Shown: piece by piece, positions 1-6,365 of the stretch
Layout: each line of letters opens with the position of its first letter
How positions within the stretch are numbered: position 1 is the stretch's first letter
DNA from: Comamonadaceae bacterium
GTDB taxonomy: Bacteria; Pseudomonadota; Gammaproteobacteria; Burkholderiales; Burkholderiaceae_C
DNA: 12,936 nt
Assembly (NCBI GenBank): GCA_947452325.1
Contig: CANGCZ010000024.1
Coordinates: 1 to 12,936 of the forward strand
Direction of reading: 5' to 3'
Notes under the pieces: model-generated
What the model was told of the DNA's origin: nothing
Seen by the model: the letters and a program-made list of their open reading frames with translations, nothing else
Database searches by the model: none
Program-made: the position numbers and the translations under genes

Positions 1-1
1 G

Positions 2-274
2 GCGGTGGAAGTCATCGTCAGCGAAGGCCAGGTCTGTGAATCCGCGTGTGCGGTAGCGTACTTGGGGGCCGTGTACAAACGGGTTCAAGCAACCGGCAGA
101 GTGGTTCTGCATTTAAGCGGAGAACACGGCAGAGGTTTTGATTGCGCCAGAAGTATCGACATGATGCCTCTAAAGAATTACTTGTTATCCACAAATAGTA
201 GACAATCAGGTCAGTCTTTGTATAACCAAGCGCTGACACATTGCAGTAGCGGAAAAGGTTGGGATTTGTCTTGA
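2..274 (+). CDS. ClpP/crotonase-like periplasmic protein (COG3904-type), 3' end only
   Basis: Only the C-terminal ~90 residues are visible. The frame is open to the left edge, so the GTG at base 5 is probably internal and not a real start. The segment carries a Cys-Glu-Ser-Ala-Cys motif followed by Ala-Val-Ala-Tyr-Leu-Gly-Ala, then a basic residue and a Val-Val-Leu-His stretch. That order (CxSAC, small hydrophobic run, later His) resembles the nucleophile region of predicted periplasmic ClpP-like proteins of the COG3904 type. In those proteins the Ser would be the nucleophile and the His a candidate base. The TGA stop is 1 base before the ATG of the ParA-type gene, so the two are probably cotranscribed and translationally coupled. 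The assignment is a motif-level inference on a fragment, and enzymatic activity is not established. Confidence 0.5.
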   Translation, partial: AVEVIVSEGQVCESACAVAYLGAVYKRVQATGRVVLHLSGEHGRGFDCARSIDMMPLKNYLLSTNSRQSGQSLYNQALTHCSSGKGWDLS

Positions 275-275
275 T

Positions 276-899
276 ATGCCAGTGATTGTGATAGCCAACC
301 CCAAAGGGGGTTCCGGGAAATCCACCCTGTCAACCAATGTGGCAGGGTTTTTTGCTTCACGCGGCCATGCAGTCATGCTGGGCGACGCGGATGTACAGCA
401 GTCTTCCCGTTTGTGGCTGGGCTTGCGCCCCGCTGAGGCCGCCACCATCACCACCTGGGAATTACAAGCAGACCTGGTCTTGACTGCCAAGCCGCCCAGA
501 GGCACCACCCATGTGGTGATTGACACGCCCGGCGGTTTGGGGGGATGGCGCTTCAAAGAAGTGGTGTCCCGGGCTGACAAACTATTGATACCCATCATGC
601 CATCTATTTTTGACATGTATGCGTCTCAGACATTCATTGAACAATTGCGGGAAGTCACCAAGACCAGTAAAACCAAGCTAGGCATAGTGGGCATGCGGGT
701 CGATGAGCGCACGATTGCTGCGAGTAAATTGCGCGAATTCATGGACAAGTTAGATGTGCCCATCATTGGTTTTTTACGCGATACACAGTACTACTTGCAC
801 ATGGCAGCGCACGGCCTCAGCCTGTTTGACCTCACCCCTTCAAAAGTGCAAAAAGACCTGCAACAGTGGCAGGTGATATGCGAATGGCTGGAAAGCTGA
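276..899 (+). CDS. Orphan ParA/MinD-family ATPase
   Basis: This is a 207-residue P-loop ATPase of the ParA/Soj/MinD class. The deviant Walker A motif KGGSGKST is at residues 10-17, with the signature Lys10 and the P-loop Lys15. A Walker A'-type DADVQQSS follows at 37-44 and a Walker B VVIDTPG at 80-86. It has no N-terminal helix-turn-helix, so it is the short ParA type. No ParB-like gene or parS-like repeat is visible nearby, so chromosome or plasmid partitioning is unlikely to be its job here. Orphan ParA proteins often position other cargo such as chemoreceptor clusters, pili or carboxysomes, but nothing in the window identifies a cargo. It starts 1 base after the ClpP-like gene. Its TGA directly abuts the stop codon of the convergent hydrolase gene with no intervening base. 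The family call is firm and the role is unknown. Confidence 0.9.
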   Translation: MPVIVIANPKGGSGKSTLSTNVAGFFASRGHAVMLGDADVQQSSRLWLGLRPAEAATITTWELQADLVLTAKPPRGTTHVVIDTPGGLGGWRFKEVVSRADKLLIPIMPSIFDMYASQTFIEQLREVTKTSKTKLGIVGMRVDERTIAASKLREFMDKLDVPIIGFLRDTQYYLHMAAHGLSLFDLTPSKVQKDLQQWQVICEWLES

Positions 900-1793
900 T
901 TACTTCAAGAATTCCAAAATAGCTTCAGCCACTTTCTGCGGCGCTTCGCGTTGAGGGAAATGTCCGACTCCGTTGATCAAATGCCGTTCATAGAGGCCGC
1001 TGAAAAACTTTTCTTTGTTGGCAGAAGTCGCGGGCAAACTCACACCGTCAAGCGCTCCGTGCAGCATCAGGGTAGGCATTTGCAGCACCGGAGCAGGCAC
1101 CAGTTTCTTTTCGTCTTCGTCGTAATACGGGTCGCTGGGCGCATGTCCCCAGCGATGCTGGTAAGAATGCAAGGTGACTTCGGCCCAATCGGGCGTGTTG
1201 AAAGCCATGGCGGTTTGCTCGAATTCATCCGGCAGGTACCAGCCTTTAGGTGCCCAGGTGTCCCACATGCGTTGCGAGAATGCCTTGCCCTCGGCGCGCA
1301 CAGTGCGTTGCCCGCGTTCAGTGGCCATGAACCAGTGATACCAGTACAACTGGGTTTGCTCCATGCTCAAAGACTGCGCCGGGTCATTGGTGCCGTAACC
1401 GACAGAGATCATCACCATGTGGCTGGCAATACCGGGCTGCAAACCGCAGGCATTCGCAACCGCGCGTGCACCCCAATCGTGGCCGACAAGCACGGGCTTG
1501 TTCAAGCCAAGCGCCGCCACAAATTCAACCATGTCACGGCCCAAGCTAGACAACTGACCGGTGCGCGGTGTGTCTTCATGCAAAAAAGTGGTGGGCAAAA
1601 AACCGCGCAAAGCCGGTGCAACCACCCTGTAACCGGCTGCCACCAGATGCGGCACCACATGGTGCCAGCAGCGGATGCTGTCGGGCCAGCCGTGCGCCAG
1701 CACAATCGTGTGCTCGCCTTGCGGATTCCATTCGCAATAACCGATGCGAAGCAGCCTGGTTTCAATAAATTGCATGTTCATAGGCGTATTCAT
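900..1793 (-). CDS. Alpha/beta hydrolase, epoxide hydrolase/haloalkane dehalogenase-like
   Basis: This 297-residue protein has the layout of the epoxide-hydrolase branch of alpha/beta hydrolases. The oxyanion-hole motif HGWPDS is at residues 34-39. The nucleophile elbow GHDWGA is at 104-109, with Asp106 where esterases have Ser. Asp249 (GALDG) is the likely acid and His278 (GVGHFPQREAP) the general base. Tyr-rich cap segments around 150-153 and Tyr211 could supply the tyrosines that polarise an epoxide. The Asp nucleophile argues against a simple esterase, but epoxide hydrolase, haloalkane dehalogenase and fluoroacetate dehalogenase cannot be separated by eye. No signal peptide is seen, so it is probably cytoplasmic. 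It is the last gene of the four-gene minus-strand run, 15 bases after the surface-adhesin-E-like gene. ATG codons at residues 1, 5 and 7 are all possible starts and no Shine-Dalgarno decides between them. Confidence 0.88.
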   Translation of the reverse strand: MNTPMNMQFIETRLLRIGYCEWNPQGEHTIVLAHGWPDSIRCWHHVVPHLVAAGYRVVAPALRGFLPTTFLHEDTPRTGQLSSLGRDMVEFVAALGLNKPVLVGHDWGARAVANACGLQPGIASHMVMISVGYGTNDPAQSLSMEQTQLYWYHWFMATERGQRTVRAEGKAFSQRMWDTWAPKGWYLPDEFEQTAMAFNTPDWAEVTLHSYQHRWGHAPSDPYYDEDEKKLVPAPVLQMPTLMLHGALDGVSLPATSANKEKFFSGLYERHLINGVGHFPQREAPQKVAEAILEFLK

Positions 1794-1808
1794 GGTGATT
1801 CTGGGGTG

Positions 1809-2231
1809 TTATCTCAGCAATGGCCCGCGCAAACAGGCCACGAGTTGAAGATTTTTAAGCACGGTGCCGTACTTGGTTTTGTCCCATTGAGATGGAGTGG
1901 GAATATTGATTAGCTTGGCGCCGGTTTGCATTTGACCCTCGTAGCCGTACACGGCAAGGTAACGGTATTTGTCGTGGTCGCAATCGAACTCCACCCACTT
2001 GCTGACCGACAGCACATTTTGTACCGTGATGTTGCCGTGATTGGTCAACATCCAAATGGTGGAGTTGCGATTTTTGTTTTGAACCAGGGTGGTTTTGTCC
2101 ACCAAAACAGTGTCTCCGTCCAAGCTGGAAAAATATGTCCATTCAGCGTGCGCTGACAGCGGCATAACTGCCAGCGAGGCAGCCCACAAAAAGCTTTGTA
2201 AAAGCAGACTCCGGGCGCGCTGGCGCATCAT
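1809..2231 (-). CDS. Exported surface-adhesin-E-like protein (paralogue 1)
   Basis: This 140-residue protein has a basic N-terminus and hydrophobic core ending in SAHA, with likely signal peptidase cleavage before Glu30-Trp31. The mature part is ~110 residues, begins EW and has the pattern of small periplasmic or surface proteins of the Adhesin_E (surface-adhesin protein E) type. The pattern includes a VLVD strand, an IWMLT strand, a SVSKWVEFDC segment with Cys84, an aromatic strand and a closing VAC with Cys133. Cys84 and Cys133 could form a disulphide. A related gene lies at 7288-7665 with the same SAHAEW junction and the same two cysteines. It begins 7 bases after the peroxidase stop and is followed 15 bases later by the hydrolase. 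ATG ATG gives two adjacent starts, of which I use the first. Surface adhesion is only the name-giving function of the family and is not shown here. Confidence 0.75.
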   Translation of the reverse strand: MMRQRARSLLLQSFLWAASLAVMPLSAHAEWTYFSSLDGDTVLVDKTTLVQNKNRNSTIWMLTNHGNITVQNVLSVSKWVEFDCDHDKYRYLAVYGYEGQMQTGAKLINIPTPSQWDKTKYGTVLKNLQLVACLRGPLLR

Positions 2232-2238
2232 GAATCAA

Positions 2239-3312
2239 TCAATGTGGCGCTACAGGCAGTCGGGGGACTTGGGCGAAGTCAGCAGGAATATCTCCGGTCA
2301 GGCTCTCCAGAAAGCTGACGATGTGGCTGACGTCTTCATCCGACAATTGTTTGCCGAGTTGCAACTGTGCCATGACGCGCACGGCCTGGGGCAAAGTGGC
2401 TACCGAGCCGTCGTGAAAATAAGGCGGCGTGGCAGCCACGTTACGCAGCTGCGGCACTTTGAACATGAATGCATCGGCTTCGTCTTTGGTGTCGTGAAAA
2501 CGGCCTTTGTCATAGCCTTTGAAGGCCTCTTTGGGTGTGCTGCCGGTGACCAGCCAGTAGTCCTGGGTGATACCGAATTTCTGGTAAGACTGGCCGCCAA
2601 CCGTCACGCCGTTGTGGCAACCGGCGCAACCTGTGTTGATGAACTTGTCGAGTCCCAACTTGGCGTTGCGCGACAGCGCTTGCGCATCACCTTTTAAAAA
2701 TTTATCAAAGGGTGCCGGCGTCAACAGAGTGCGTTCAAAAGCGCCGATCGCCTTGCTCCAGTTTTCAACGCTCACCGGCTTGGCATCTTGCGGATAAGCC
2801 GCTTTGAACAAGGGCAAATAGCCCAATTGGGTGAGTTTGGTTTCCACTTGTTCATTGCTGGTGTTGCCGTATGCCAGCGGGCTGAGAACGGCCTTGTAAG
2901 CCTGTTCCTCGACCGTGGCGCGGTTACCGCCGTAATGCTGAGCAATCAACAATGAGGTGTTGAACACAGTATGCGCATTGCGGGGCAGTTGCTTGCCGTG
3001 TACGCCCACGGTCAAAGCCAAGGAATCAGCGCCATGGTAAGCCGGGTTGTGGCAAGTGACGCAGCCCAGGCGACCATCGGCTGACACCCGGGTTTCATAA
3101 AACAAGGACTTTCCCAGGGCTACGCGCAAAGGTGTGAGCTCGGTGTTTTCAAGCGCTGAAGACGCCGGCAGCGGTTTGAACAAGGCATTGGCTTTGGCAA
3201 TCAAGGCTTGGTCATCGTTATCCGACCAGGCCAGTGGAGGGAACAGCAGAAAAGCGCCTGCCGCCAATGCCAGCGCGCTCAGGCTGGAGATCAGTTGATG
3301 CGTTTTTTTCAT
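2239..3312 (-). CDS. Di-haem cytochrome c peroxidase / MauG-family protein
   Basis: This is a 357-residue periplasmic di-haem protein. Residues 1-30 are a Sec signal peptide ending near AWS. Two c-type haem motifs are present: CVTCH at 84-88 and CAGCH at 229-233. The C-terminal domain has the family signature FKVPQLRNVAATPPYFHDG at 284-302, preceded by Met283, the usual axial ligand of the high-potential haem. Bacterial enzymes of this family reduce hydrogen peroxide to water in the periplasm using electrons from cytochrome c or cupredoxins. By alignment from memory to the Pseudomonas enzyme, Gln137 matches the active-site Gln. The position of the catalytic Glu falls on Ala147 in a PLAYGN segment (see findings). 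Met283 makes it closer to the peroxidases than to MauG, which uses Tyr there. It begins 9 bases after the fhs stop, so it is almost certainly cotranscribed with fhs. The FNR-type box upstream of fhs fits the oxygen-regulated expression common for this family. Confidence 0.88.
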   Translation of the reverse strand: MKKTHQLISSLSALALAAGAFLLFPPLAWSDNDDQALIAKANALFKPLPASSALENTELTPLRVALGKSLFYETRVSADGRLGCVTCHNPAYHGADSLALTVGVHGKQLPRNAHTVFNTSLLIAQHYGGNRATVEEQAYKAVLSPLAYGNTSNEQVETKLTQLGYLPLFKAAYPQDAKPVSVENWSKAIGAFERTLLTPAPFDKFLKGDAQALSRNAKLGLDKFINTGCAGCHNGVTVGGQSYQKFGITQDYWLVTGSTPKEAFKGYDKGRFHDTKDEADAFMFKVPQLRNVAATPPYFHDGSVATLPQAVRVMAQLQLGKQLSDEDVSHIVSFLESLTGDIPADFAQVPRLPVAPH

Positions 3313-3321
3313 GTCAGACTT

Positions 3322-4995
3322 TCAGAACAAACCGACGATATTTCCACTGTCATCGATATCGATGGCGTGGGCAGAGGGACTCTTAGGCAGACCGGGCATG
3401 GTCATGACGTCGCCGCACACCATGACTATGAACTCGGCACCGGCGGCAAGGCGCACTTCACGAATGTGCAAAGTATGCCCGCTTGGTGCACCCAAAGCTT
3501 TGGCATCGGTAGAAAACGAATACTGGGTTTTGGCAATACATATCGGGTAATGACCGTAGCCCTGCTCTTGCAATTTATCTATCAATGTCTTGGCTTTAGC
3601 GTCAGCGGAAATACCTTGGGCGCCGTAAATTTTTCGCGCCAGTGTTTCGGCTTTGTCCCAGAGGCTTTGTTTTTCGTCATACACAAATTGAAATTGGTTA
3701 GGCTGATCGCACAAGGCGACCACCGCGTGAGCCAGATCGACTGCACCGGCACCGCCTTGCGCCCAATGTCTGGCCACCACCACTTGTGCACCGTACACGG
3801 CGCAGGCTTTTTCCAGCATGGCGATTTCGGCCGCGGTGTCTTCGGTGCGGTGGTTGATGGCAACCACACAAGGCAAACCAAAATGTTGGCGGATATTGTG
3901 CAAATGCCGCTCCAGATTCACCATGCCTTTTTCAAGTGCTGGTAAATTTTCAACGCCCAGGTCCTTGACCGCCACACCGCCGTGGTACTTGAGAGCCCTG
4001 ACGGTGGCGACCAGCACCACCGCAGAGGGCTGGAGGCCGGATTTGCGGCATTTGATGTCAATGAATTTTTCAGCACCCAAGTCTGCGCCGAATCCGGCCT
4101 CGGTGACCACGTAATCGGCCAACTTAGCCGCAGTGCTGGTGGCAATGACGGAGTTGCATCCGTGCGCGATATTGGCAAACGGCCCCCCGTGGATGAATGC
4201 CAGGTTGTTCTCCAGGGTTTGCGCCAGGTTCGGAGCCAACGCATCCTTGAGCAAGGCGGTCATGGCCCCGTGGGCCTGTAAATCAGAAGCCAACACGGGA
4301 GCGCCTTCGGTGTTGTAAGCAACAACTATCCGTCCAAGTCGCTGCTTCAAATCAGCCAGGCTGCTGGCCAGACAGAAAATAGCCATGACTTCGGAGGCAA
4401 CCACAATATCAAAACCGTCTTCACGCGGCACGCCGTTGGCGGTGCCGCCCAGACCCACAACCATTTGACGCAAAGCGCGGTCGTTCATGTCCATGACGCG
4501 CTTCCAAGCGATGCGGCGTGTATCGATTTTTAAAGCATTGCCATGGTGAATATGGTTGTCAAGCATGGCGGCTAACAGGTTGTGCGCCAGGCCAATCGCG
4601 CCGAAGTCACCGGTGAAATGCAAATTGATGTCTTCCATGGGCACAACTTGTGCCATACCGCCGCCGGTGGCGCCACCCTTCATGCCGAACACCGGCCCCA
4701 GTGAAGGCTCGCGCAAACAAATCAAACTTTTTTTACCGATTTTGCAAAGCGCGTCTCCGAGGCCAACGGTGGTGGTGGTTTTGCCTTCACCCGCCGGCGT
4801 GGGCGAAATGGCCGTCACCAAAATCAATTTGCTGTCTTTTTTAGCAGGTAAACCAGCGATGTATTTCAAAGACAACTTGGCTTTGTGGTGACCGTAGGCG
4901 TACAAATGTTCGTCGGCTATGCCTAATGTGTGGTTGACCAACTCGGGAATCCGTTTGAGGCTGGCTTGTTGAGCGATCTCAATATCACTTTTCAT
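3322..4995 (-). CDS. fhs: Formate-tetrahydrofolate ligase
   Basis: This cytoplasmic enzyme makes 10-formyltetrahydrofolate from formate, tetrahydrofolate and ATP. With the ATG at 4995 the product is 557 residues, the normal length for the family. The nucleotide-binding loop PTPAGEGKTTT is at residues 65-75, followed by REPSLGPVFGMKGGATGGG at about 95-113 and FTGDFGAIGLAHNLLAA at about 127-143. All are hallmarks of the family. The frame is open for 14 more codons to a TTG at 5037, but that extension overlaps the likely -35 and -10 elements and has no family character, so I reject it. No Shine-Dalgarno is visible before the ATG. It heads a minus-strand run with the peroxidase 9 bases downstream. 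The divergent region upstream carries a sigma-70 promoter and a perfect FNR/Anr-type palindrome. Confidence 0.96.
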   Translation of the reverse strand: MKSDIEIAQQASLKRIPELVNHTLGIADEHLYAYGHHKAKLSLKYIAGLPAKKDSKLILVTAISPTPAGEGKTTTTVGLGDALCKIGKKSLICLREPSLGPVFGMKGGATGGGMAQVVPMEDINLHFTGDFGAIGLAHNLLAAMLDNHIHHGNALKIDTRRIAWKRVMDMNDRALRQMVVGLGGTANGVPREDGFDIVVASEVMAIFCLASSLADLKQRLGRIVVAYNTEGAPVLASDLQAHGAMTALLKDALAPNLAQTLENNLAFIHGGPFANIAHGCNSVIATSTAAKLADYVVTEAGFGADLGAEKFIDIKCRKSGLQPSAVVLVATVRALKYHGGVAVKDLGVENLPALEKGMVNLERHLHNIRQHFGLPCVVAINHRTEDTAAEIAMLEKACAVYGAQVVVARHWAQGGAGAVDLAHAVVALCDQPNQFQFVYDEKQSLWDKAETLARKIYGAQGISADAKAKTLIDKLQEQGYGHYPICIAKTQYSFSTDAKALGAPSGHTLHIREVRLAAGAEFIVMVCGDVMTMPGLPKSPSAHAIDIDDSGNIVGLF

Positions 4996-5009
4996 GGTAA
5001 TTGGAGAGA

Positions 5010-5037
5010 AATATAAAAAACACAAGTTTAACGTCAA
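5010..5037 (-). promoter_or_regulatory. Predicted sigma-70 promoter of the fhs operon
   Basis: Read on the minus strand, a -35 TTGACG (5037-5032) and a -10 TATATT (5015-5010) are separated by 16 bases. Each hexamer matches the consensus at five of six positions. Transcription would begin near 5003, only about 8 bases before the fhs ATG at 4995. That fits the absence of a Shine-Dalgarno sequence there. The boxes are seen directly; promoter function is inferred. Confidence 0.6.
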
Positions 5038-5060
5038 GCGCCAAGCGACGAGGCCAAGTA

Positions 5061-5074
5061 TTGATCTGCATCAA
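5061..5074. promoter_or_regulatory. FNR/Anr-type binding site
   Basis: TTGATCTGCATCAA is a perfect TTGAT-N4-ATCAA dyad, the consensus of FNR/Anr/Dnr regulators, which respond to oxygen or nitric oxide. Its centre is about 64 bases upstream of the predicted fhs start of transcription, near the usual class I activator spacing. A GATAAA at 5115-5120 is a possible -10 for the plus-strand PEBP-like gene, and it would put the same site near -60 for that direction too. The site could therefore act on either or both divergent units. The match is exact; occupancy is inferred. Confidence 0.75.
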
Positions 5075-5140
5075 GGCATTGAAACTGCGCACAGACCTGA
5101 AGCACACTTGGGGTGATAAAGTTGATTGTGACTTTTTTCT

Positions 5141-5146
5141 AAGGAG
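5141..5146 (+). promoter_or_regulatory. Shine-Dalgarno that decides the start of the PEBP-like gene
   Basis: AAGGAG lies directly against the first ATG (5147), leaving no spacer, but 6 bases before the second ATG (5153). The second ATG is therefore the likely start. This is the clearest ribosome binding site in the left half of the window. Confidence 0.75.
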
Positions 5147-5152
5147 ATGGAC

Positions 5153-5587
5153 ATGAGATGGTTGATCACTGCATTGCTCATCTGTTTGACGGGATCCGTC
5201 GCTGCGCAAGCCAATTTACAGGTCGATTTTCGCTGGCTGATGGCTAACCACTGCAACAATAACTCGCCGGCATTGAAATTGAAAAATATCCCGCCAGGCA
5301 CCACTGTCTTGCGTGTACAAATGATTGACCTTGACAACAACAAGCATGACCACGGCGGCGGCGAGTTGGTTCAAGCGCAAGGCTTTCCCGCGGATTTTTT
5401 GATCACAGCCGGAAGCTTGGATAAATACAAAGGCCCCTGCCCTGAAAACTTCACCACCCTGGGTCACGAATACCAGTTCAATGTCTCAGCGCTTGACAGC
5501 AACAACAAAACCCTTGCCAGCGGATCAGCCAAGGCACCCTTCTCGGCAAAATTTGTGATACTGCAAGGTGTCATCGGCAACCAATAA
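5153..5587 (+). CDS. Exported PEBP-like (YbhB/YbcL-type) protein, short and divergent
   Basis: This 144-residue protein has a signal peptide at residues 1-20 (hydrophobic core, VAAQA end). The mature part shows the phosphatidylethanolamine-binding-protein pattern. It has SPALKLKNIPPGT at 38-50, a VQMIDLD strand at 55-61, KYKGPCPENF at 91-100, then GHEYQFNVSALD at 104-115. The YxGPCP and H-x-Y-x-F-x-V-x-ALD elements are the recognisable part. The usual DPDAP...HW ligand-site segment is replaced by a short DLDNNKHDHGGG stretch (residues 59-70), so ligand binding may differ. Cys34 and Cys96 could pair in the periplasm. It is shorter than typical bacterial members (about 155-185 residues). The start was chosen by the Shine-Dalgarno spacing. 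The dehydrogenase gene follows after 13 bases, suggesting cotranscription. The function of bacterial PEBP proteins is poorly defined. Confidence 0.72.
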   Translation: MRWLITALLICLTGSVAAQANLQVDFRWLMANHCNNNSPALKLKNIPPGTTVLRVQMIDLDNNKHDHGGGELVQAQGFPADFLITAGSLDKYKGPCPENFTTLGHEYQFNVSALDSNNKTLASGSAKAPFSAKFVILQGVIGNQ

Positions 5588-5600
5588 TTTATTCCAACTC

Positions 5601-6365
5601 ATGAAAACAACTTCTGTGACTTTAGTGACCGGCGGCGCCAGCGGCATCGGTGCTGCCTGCGTTAAATACCTGATCGACAAGGGCCACCAAGTCGTTGTGA
5701 TGGATTTGCCTGATCCGGCTTCGGTAGACCCGCGTGCCTTGGGCTTCATCGCCTGTGATGTGACCGACGAAGCCGCGGTCAAGGCGAGCCTGGAAAAAAT
5801 CGAGGCGCATTACGGCCCAGTGGATGCACTGGTCAACAGCGCCGGTATTTTGCAAAACCGTTTGCCCCCTGACAGACTGGGTATGAAGGAGTGGGAGCGC
5901 GTGTTGAATGTGGACTTTCGCGGCACCTATCTGTGCTGTGCCGTTTTCGGTATGGCCATGGTCCAACGCAAGCGTGGTTCGATTGTGAACATTGCCTCTA
6001 TTGCCGGCATGCGTTCCAACCCCTTGCATGCTTACGCCCCAGCCAAGGCTGCGGTCATTTCCATGACTGCCGGACTGGCGGCGGAATGGGGTCGTACCGG
6101 CGTGCGCATCAATGCAGTTTCGCCTGGCTATACCCGCACCGAGGCCTTACAAGCAGCGATAGACCGAGGCGACCGCGACCCCAGCGATTTGATGTCACAA
6201 GCCGCCATGGGCCGCTTGGTGGAACCTCACGAGGTGGCAGTAGGTGTAGCGTTTTTACTTTCGCCAGAGGCCACAGCCATCACCGGTATCAATCTACCGG
6301 TGGATGCCGGTTGGCTGGCGGGTTCAACGTGGCAAACCTATGGCGGCGTGCCTGAGGCTCAGTGA
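5601..6365 (+). CDS. Short-chain dehydrogenase/reductase (SDR)
   Basis: This is a classical SDR of 254 residues. The cofactor motif TGGASGIG is at 10-17. Asp35 at the end of the second strand suggests NAD rather than NADP. NSAG is at 79-82, Asn103 is the structural/catalytic Asn, Ser133 lies in IASIAG, and the catalytic pair is Tyr145-x3-Lys149. The C-terminus has the usual PGYTRT and GINLPVDAGW elements. It is an NAD-dependent oxidoreductase of an alcohol or ketone; the substrate cannot be read from sequence. I use the ATG at 5601, because the protein then begins directly with the first beta strand. A GTG at 5568 would extend it by 11 residues into the PEBP-like gene. No clear Shine-Dalgarno precedes 5601, so coupling to the gene 13 bases upstream is plausible. 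Its last 7 bases overlap the end of the convergent recombinase-like gene. Confidence 0.93.
   Translation: MKTTSVTLVTGGASGIGAACVKYLIDKGHQVVVMDLPDPASVDPRALGFIACDVTDEAAVKASLEKIEAHYGPVDALVNSAGILQNRLPPDRLGMKEWERVLNVDFRGTYLCCAVFGMAMVQRKRGSIVNIASIAGMRSNPLHAYAPAKAAVISMTAGLAAEWGRTGVRINAVSPGYTRTEALQAAIDRGDRDPSDLMSQAAMGRLVEPHEVAVGVAFLLSPEATAITGINLPVDAGWLAGSTWQTYGGVPEAQ

Noticed and set aside
973..980. TTGATCAA resembling FNR half-sites
   Set aside because: It lacks the 4-base spacer of an FNR dyad and lies inside the hydrolase coding region.
951..1913. Long plus-strand open frame of 320 codons opposite the hydrolase gene
   Set aside because: It mirrors the hydrolase coding strand, has no recognisable family motif, and the minus-strand gene has complete catalytic motifs.
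3208..3945. Plus-strand open frame of 245 codons opposite fhs and the peroxidase start
   Set aside because: It is a codon-bias shadow of two well-supported minus-strand genes and has no domain signature.
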